Assembly (NCBI GenBank): GCA_003255025.1
Contig: QANY01000280.1
Coordinates: 287,276 to 351,275 of the forward strand
DNA length: 64,000 nt
DNA from: Datisca glomerata
Lineage: Eukaryota; Streptophyta; Magnoliopsida; Cucurbitales; Datiscaceae
Reading direction: 5' to 3'
Of this stretch, positions 58,650 to 64,000 are shown piece by piece; the stretch's first letter is position 1; the number at the start of each line of letters is the position of its first letter. The notes beneath the pieces were generated by a model. The model was not told the DNA's origin. It did not search any database and saw only the letters and a program-made list of their open reading frames with translations. A program made the position numbers and the translations under genes.

Positions 58650-59075
58650 TTACTCAGTATCCATTTATATCAGTCTCCTTAACCCGTGCTTCATTTTGTA
58701 ATAGCACATATGCTACTGGTATAGCACCCCGAACTGTAACCCAGTGTAGCGCGGTCTGCTGCATTCTATACGATATCAGAGAAGTTGTTAAGGAAGTAAG
58801 ATTTTACTAATAAGTACAAAGAAAGAGTAGAATACATCAATTATGTACTACACGATATCAAAGAAGTTGTTAAGAGCAGCCCATTGAAAAGTGTAAAACC
58901 CATTGGCATCGGATTCAGAAAGAGAAGCTCCATCTTCTTCAACGAACCTTCTCAATTTTTGAAAATCCCCGTATGCAAAAGTCGAGAAAACATCAAACAC
59001 AGAAACTTCTTGGTTAGGGTTTTTTTGGGATTTGGAGTCTGAAGATGATACAACCTCGATCTCCGACAAAGCCAT
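58650..59075 (-). pseudogene. Captured 5' end of a TIP1-type ankyrin S-acyltransferase gene
   Basis: Exon 1 (59,075-58,848) starts MALSEIEVVSSSDSKSQ and contains VFDVFSTFAYGDFQKLRRFV and NGFYTFQWAALNNFFDIV, the N-terminus and first ankyrin repeat of plant protein S-acyltransferases of the TIP1 (PAT24) kind. A following piece (58,766-58,660) encodes [20 protein letters not shown] then [14 protein letters not shown], the next ankyrin repeat. The family palmitoylates proteins at Golgi and other membranes through a DHHC domain, which is missing here. The expected segment between the two pieces is lost, and an in-frame stop follows NGY. In-frame codons continue upstream of the Met to 59,144. Confidence 0.85.
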
Positions 59076-59144
59076 CCAAGATAGAGCAATAGCCTCACAC
59101 GAAGAAAAATCTTGACTGGCAATCACATGACAGACCCTCGACAT

Positions 59145-59640
59145 CCACCTCCTTCACAGACCCTCGAGCCTTTCTGTCTCTCACAGATCTCTCTCTCAAA
59201 CCTCTGTCTCTCACAGCTTCCTTTCTCTCTCTCTCTCAAAACCCCATCTCTCATAAATCTCTCTCTCTCTCTCTCAAAGTTCTTTGTCTCTCACAAATCT
59301 CTCTCTTTCTCTCTCATAAAACAACTATAAGATCTACTGCATGCATCAATGGATAGAATGAAGGCGTCACTCTCCTTTAAGATCTATTGCATGCATAAAT
59401 GGATAGAATGAATGCGTGAACTATTCTAAATCTGGACAGAATGAAGGGGTGCATTAGGAAATGAGCTCTGAAACTATTGCCATTAAAGTGAATGCATGAA
59501 GCTTTTCTGGACTAGATCTAGACAAAATGAAGGTGTGGAGGAGGTAGAGGGAGAGAGAGGGGGAGAGAGAGTAACCAGGGACAGAGAAGGAAAAAATGAC
59601 AAAGTAAAAGTAAAAATAGGTTTAGATTGATTATCTAGTG
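59145..59640. other. CT-rich and small duplicated sequence next to the captured 5' end
   Basis: A (TCTC)n-rich tract (59,170-59,320) and a ~50-bp duplicated block (about 59,328-59,377 and 59,378-59,425, AAGATCTA.TGCATGCAT.AATGGATAGAATGAA). It is probably the captured 5' flank or leader of the S-acyltransferase gene. Open frames here are compositional. Confidence 0.45.
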
Positions 59641-59883
59641 CGGCATTTTCATAAATAAAATAAACTTTGAGATAAATAGTGAATTTTTTCCACTGTAATA
59701 ATAAGAAGTTATATTGACAGCTCAAAATTAGTTGTCATAGTAGATAAAACATTTATGACAGTTAATTTTTGAGCTGTTATTTTACCTGAATTACCCCACC
59801 CTACACTATTTTCTTTTGATAGATTTAAGAGAGTTCATTATAACAAAGATGTGGTTGTCATCTAAAGCCAAAATTGTAGTAGT

Positions 59884-59887
59884 GCCT
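59884..59887. other. CACTA end and flanking base triplet
   Basis: The CACTA end is at 59,884; CCT (59,885-59,887) is the candidate 3-bp target duplication next to EPRV sequence. The partner at the other end was not found. Confidence 0.45.
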
Positions 59888-59889
59888 CC

Positions 59890-62464
59890 ATAGTTATGAT
59901 TCTGAGGATAGAGAAAGAATGATAAATGATTCTTTCCTCAGAATTTCTAATTGGACTAATTTTTATGGATTCTGTTTTTAAGAGAATGTCTTTGTAGAAA
60001 CTGAGATTTTTGCTTTTGTATTCAGGGACATAATCGAATTTAGGAATGAAATAGGTTTTGGCAATTTGAGCAGGATCCTTTAGATGGGAAAATGGAGGCT
60101 CAATATGAAAGAGATTTTCGCTGGAGATTTTTCTAAAATATTGGGATGATTTTTTGTATTTCGTGATTGGTTGATTGGATGATTGAGCACTAAAAATTTG
60201 AGTAATTGGGTCAAAGTGGTTGATCAGGGTTGATTGGTGATTGGATCTGAGGGATCGAAGTATCATTGATTGGGCTTGATTAGGAGTAGATGACTTCTCT
60301 TTGATTTGGGCTTTAAAGGGTCAATTATTGAGCCGAAAACTCTTCTATTATTGAACCATTCATCATTTTCTGAAAATGATACTAATTCTTTTAGTTAAGG
60401 ACTCCACTGCAGGCTTATGATTTTTTTGAAATCCGTCAAGCATGACGAAGAAAGTTCCTTCCACTATCAAAATTTTTTTAATTGTTTTATTTAGAAATTC
60501 AATTTCAAATATTGCTTGTCCCAAAAAGTTCATAGGTAAAATTTCTCTGTTATCATAATAGATTTCATCATCTTTGTGAAAACCTATTTTTTCACATTTT
60601 TCATACCATTGAATTAATGTTGCGTTGAAGTCATGCTTCAGTCAACATCTTCTAAAATTTTATCCAATTCATCAATCCAGTCATTTCTTGGATATTCAAA
60701 TCCTTTATGACCATAGTTAATGGCTACCCTACCATTGAGTTTCTTGATTCTAAAAGAATTTTGGTTAAGTAATCTAGATTCTACCTTTCCGTATTCTTGT
60801 AGGCCAGATTCCTAAATTCCTCAAATTCTTCCATGGCGGAATCTTGAGTAAGGAAGTTAGGAATTTAATTATTAATACATTGGATAAATTAAATATTGAA
60901 ATTAAAATTTTTAAAAATAGATTGTTATCTGGCAAAACTTTGCTTGGAATTAATTTCAAAACATGTTTTACCTATTTGTAATTTATCAAAACAAATTGTA
61001 TGATTTGATCAATTCTTTTAATAATAAAATAATAAAATTCAAATCCAAGAAATTTATTCTTACTTTGAAATAATTTGATTCTATCTCCAAAGATAACTAA
61101 ACTATTTTGTCTTATTATCTTGGCAAATAACTTAAAGTATTTTCAGTATTGTTGAACACATTTGCTAATGCAAACAATCAAGAAACGTAACCATTATTGT
61201 CTAACAAGAATATTATTAATGCAGACAATCGAGAAATCGAGAAATCAATAAATTGATTAAAGAGTTTAATCATTATATTCTGAAATTTACTTGGAGTAAA
61301 TCTAAGATCAAATGACATTATTTTCTATTTATAATGATCAAATATAATCTTGTATTTCTTAATCTTATTCATTTGGATTTGCCCACATTCAGATTTTATG
61401 CTAAACTTAGAAGATACATAAGCATTTCTAAGTCTATTGATTAAAACCCTTATGTTTGATATTGAATATTTTATCCATTCCAAAACATATTTAATTGACT
61501 TACAATTAATTACTAAACAATGAATTCTTCGTTCAATGATTTTAACTTGATTTTGAAAAGCACGCTCTTCAATTTTGTCTTGCAGAAAATATAATTATTT
61601 TCTCTTACAAGAAATTAAGTTTATGGACATAAAAATAGAATTTCAAATTTCTCAATGTGAAAAAAAAAAGAAATTTAAATTTTACAGGTTCATCCGAGGG
61701 ATAAGTAATTATCCCATTATTTTAGGTTCATCCAACCTAAAATAATTTTGTCATTAATATTTTTTACTAAGATAAATGAAGTTTTAAAACATACATCGTT
61801 TTGACTTTGTTGATTTCATAATTAATATGCACTCTAATACCCTTGGCAGAAGACAGAGATTCTCTTATCTTTTTGAAGTACTTGATAGAAACTAGTCCTT
61901 CCTGCATATAATTTAAACTTGTTCATGAACCAACAAGATCCATTGTTGTGAATCAAAACCTTGAATCATTATTTTAATCATTACTTGTCATTTCTTGATT
62001 TTGATGTGATTAAGTATTGAATGAATTTATCATCATCTTGATTGATAATAGGTTTTTCAATCTCATTATCAGGAATTGAAAAATTACTAGGTTCTCCTAG
62101 TTCATGATTTCTAATTAAACTCTCTATTTTTAAAAAGTTTAAATCTTTGGTTATTTCTGTGTTAGAATATTTTAATTATTTTATTTCAATATTTTTAACT
62201 TCCTTTTGAAGTTCCTGTAAGATAACTTTTTTTCTTTCCTTTAATCTTATTAAAGTTTTTAAGAGTTTGCGAAAGACTTACAGTATTATTATTGTTAGAC
62301 TTAGAATTTTCTTTCTTCAAAATTACTTTCCTAAGTCTTTCTAAATATTTTTGTTTTAATTCTGAATTTTCAATTTTGGTTATTAGATCCAACAAGAGAT
62401 TTTCTGGTTCTTTATTTTTATTTAAAATATTTACTTTTTGACATCGTCTAGGCATCGTGTACAC
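59890..62464 (-). pseudogene. EPRV copy C: coat C-terminus, protease, reverse transcriptase, RNase H (inverted)
   Basis: On the - strand: RRCQKVNILNKNKEPENLLL then KQKYLERLRKVILKK (62,450-62,300, coat C-terminal coil); a degraded protease with SLNYMQEGLVSIKYFKK and ESLSSAKG (61,940-61,830), its DSGAD lost; and reverse transcriptase with LEWIKYSISN, SSKFSIKSECGQIQMNKIKK and IMSFDLRFTPSKFQNIM (61,480-61,270). In the last, the catalytic KFD reads KFS and the YVDD segment is replaced by unrelated sequence. RNase H remnants lie near 60,960-60,780. The 134-codon open frame 60,266-59,862 covers the region after RNase H (FDPITQIFSAQ, QPITKYKKSSQYFRK, KNLSFYKDILLKTESIKISP). Clearly inactive. Confidence 0.7.
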
Positions 62465-64000
62465 TACAAATATAATATATTTGATTATATATATTTGTTT
62501 AAATATAAATAAATATGAAGATTGAGTGTTGAAGAAGAATGATTTGACATTTGATTTGATGTTGTCTAAGAAAAGTATTTAGGGAATGAATAAAAAAAGT
62601 AAGTGGATGGTGGGTTATGGGTACACGATCGTCGTATAGTCATCATGTAGTTTACACGAAGGCTACACACTACACAATCAATCATCGTGTACTCATGACC
62701 CACCATCCACTTATTTTTTCTTTATTCCGTTCCCGTAATACTTTTCTTACACAACATTAAATCAAATGTCAAACCATTATTCTTCAACACTTAATCTTAA
62801 TGTTTATTAATATTTAAATAAATATATAAAATTAAATATATTACATGTATAGTGTACACGATGCATGCACTATGATCATATAGACATCGTGTATAATATA
62901 CGATGACTGCACTACGATCGTGTAGTCATAATGTATACTACATGATGACTACACTACGATCGTATAGTCATCGTATACCCATTACCCACTATTTTTTCTT
63001 CATTCTTTCCCCTAATACTTTTCTTACATCATCAAATCAAATATCAAATTATTCTTTTTCAACACCCAACTTTCATATTTATTAATATTTAAATAAATAT
63101 ATATATATGTTTAAATATATTTTTTCTTTCCTTTAATCTTATTAAATTTTTTAAGAGTTTGCGAAAGGCTTACATTATTATTATTGTTAGACTTAGAATT
63201 TTCTTTCTTCAAAATTACTTTCCTAAGTCTTTCTAAATATTTTTTTTTAATTCTGGATTTTCAATTTTGGTTATTAGATCCAACGAGAGATTTTCTTGTT
63301 CTTCATTTTTATTTAAAATATTTAGTTTTTGACATCGTCTAGGCATCGTGTATACTACAAATATAATGTATTTAATTATATATATTTGTTTAAATATAAA
63401 TAAATATGGAGATTGAGTGATGAAGAAGAATGAGTTGACATTTGATTTGATGTTGTCTAAGAAAAGTATTTAGGGAATGGATAAAGAAAAAGTAAGTGGA
63501 TGGTGGGTCATGGGTACACGATCGTCATGTAGTCATAATGTATTTTACACGAAGGCTACACACTACACAATCAATCATCGTGTACCCATGACCCACCATC
63601 CACTTATATTTTCTTTATTCTGTTCCCGTAATACTTTTCTTACATAACATCAAATCAAATGTCAAATCATTATTCTTCAACACTCAATCTTAATATTTAA
63701 ATAAATATATAAAATTAAATATATTACATGTATAATGTACACGATGCCTACACTGCGATCATGTAGACATCGTGTACACTATACGATGACTGCACTACGA
63801 TAGTGTAGCCATCGTGTGCACTACACGATGACTACACTACGATCGTATAGTCATCGTATACCCATTACCCACTATTTTTTCTTCATTCTTTCTCCCAATA
63901 CTTTTCTTACATATCATCAAATCAAATATCAAATCATTCTTCTTCAACACCCAACTTTCATATTTATTAATATTTACATAAATATATATATATATATATA
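62228..64000. repeat. 892-bp tandem duplication joining EPRV coat sequence to CTACACGATG hairpin modules
   Basis: The block starting at TTTCTTTCCTTTAATC (62,231) recurs at 63,123. Each unit has about 230 bp of EPRV coat sequence (- strand) fused at a CATCGTCTAGGCATCGTGTA junction to AT-rich modules: one forward (62,465-62,630), one reverse (62,690-62,860) forming a ~165-bp inverted repeat, and a second reverse one (about 62,950-63,115). CTACACGATG-type motifs lie between them. The second unit runs out of the window. The same modules occur at 44,090-44,520. Confidence 0.8.

Larger units (their letters stand above)
55630..59884 (-). mobile_element. CACTA-type element carrying three host-gene fragments (Pack-CACTA-like)
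   Basis: On the - strand the element begins CACTACTACAATTTTGGC at 59,884, the terminal inverted repeat of plant CACTA (En/Spm) transposons. It is followed by subterminal complementary repeats (GACAGCTCAAAATTAGTTGTCATAG, in two halves at about 59,718-59,741 and 59,754-59,780). Inside lie exon fragments of an S-acyltransferase, casein kinase II alpha and glucan phosphorylase, all on - and with introns. No transposase is seen. It sits within EPRV copy C, whose sequence continues on both sides. The left terminus is not recognisable; I place the limit at the end of EPRV homology near 55,630. Confidence 0.65.

Noticed and set aside
55630..59144. Host genes for phosphorylase, CK2 alpha or S-acyltransferase at this locus
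   Set aside because: Only internal or 5' fragments occur, with stops, 1-base deletions and missing exons, bounded by a CACTA end.
59112..59330. 72-codon Ser/Leu-rich frame on +
   Set aside because: CT-rich tract antisense to the captured S-acyltransferase 5' region.
45190..62464. Possibility that the EPRV copies include an intact, activatable virus
   Set aside because: Every copy has many stops and frameshifts, copy A has an inverted protease block, copy B lacks movement protein, and copy C has lost reverse-transcriptase catalytic residues. No complete genome is present.
1..64000. CRISPR arrays, bacterial operons, tRNA or rRNA genes
   Set aside because: The sequence is plant nuclear DNA; the tandem repeats lack the repeat-spacer pattern. 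The only tRNA-like boxes belong to the SINE.

Overview
The window is nuclear DNA of a flowering plant, almost certainly a eudicot. It is AT-rich, has no long intact protein gene, and is packed with degraded plant retrotransposons, DNA transposons and endogenous pararetrovirus (Caulimoviridae-type) sequence. Almost every coding trace is broken by stops and frameshifts. The one host gene I can support as potentially intact is a non-coding one: a MIR319 locus on the + strand, with its hairpin at 22,326-22,505. I cannot name the species.

Layout. 1-9,055: 5' half of a Ty3/gypsy element of the Tat/Ogre kind on the - strand (LTR, primer binding site, leader, an extra ORF of DUF7745 plus coiled-coil type, then gag). 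Its gag is split by a 2.4 kb solo-LTR-like insertion. 9,059-9,163: microsatellite. 9,205-18,131: a rearranged endogenous pararetrovirus (EPRV) locus. It has a 0.74 kb inverted repeat with a 38-bp spacer, then about 6.5 head-to-tail copies of a ~926-bp unit carrying a movement-protein fragment, then protease and coat-protein remnants. 18,132-21,660: AT-rich intergenic DNA with a long-TIR MITE. 21,663-23,460: MIR319 transcription unit. 24,634-32,655: nested wreckage of two TRIM-like elements, a - strand Ty1/copia element, a LINE 3' end, and a 2.6 kb tandem duplication. 34,020-34,560: an inverted LTR of the TRIM family. 35,376-35,514: assembly gap inside a (TA)n tract. 36,250-41,395: a complete-length but dead Ty1/copia element on + with both LTRs, a 5-bp target duplication, and a tRNA-derived SINE inside its 5' LTR.

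43,640-44,565: a palindromic minisatellite built on a CTACACGATG motif, followed by a foldback MITE. 45,190-62,464: a second EPRV family, with copies A and B on + (45,190-55,110) facing copy C on - (62,464-59,890 and 55,620-55,110). Copy A has its protease block inverted. Copy C is split by a ~4.2 kb CACTA-type (Pack-CACTA-like) element that carries exon-intron fragments of three unrelated host genes, all on the - strand: a TIP1-type ankyrin S-acyltransferase, casein kinase II alpha, and an alpha-glucan phosphorylase. 62,228-64,000: an 892-bp tandem duplication that joins an EPRV coat fragment to the CTACACGATG hairpin modules.

No set of genes here forms a working pathway. The coherent functional unit is MIR319, whose family is known to target TCP transcription factors. 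The most unusual structures are the movement-protein tandem array beside an EPRV-derived hairpin (a plausible small-RNA source), the three-gene Pack-CACTA, and the minisatellite-EPRV fusion repeat. All family calls come from reading translations by eye; no database search was run.
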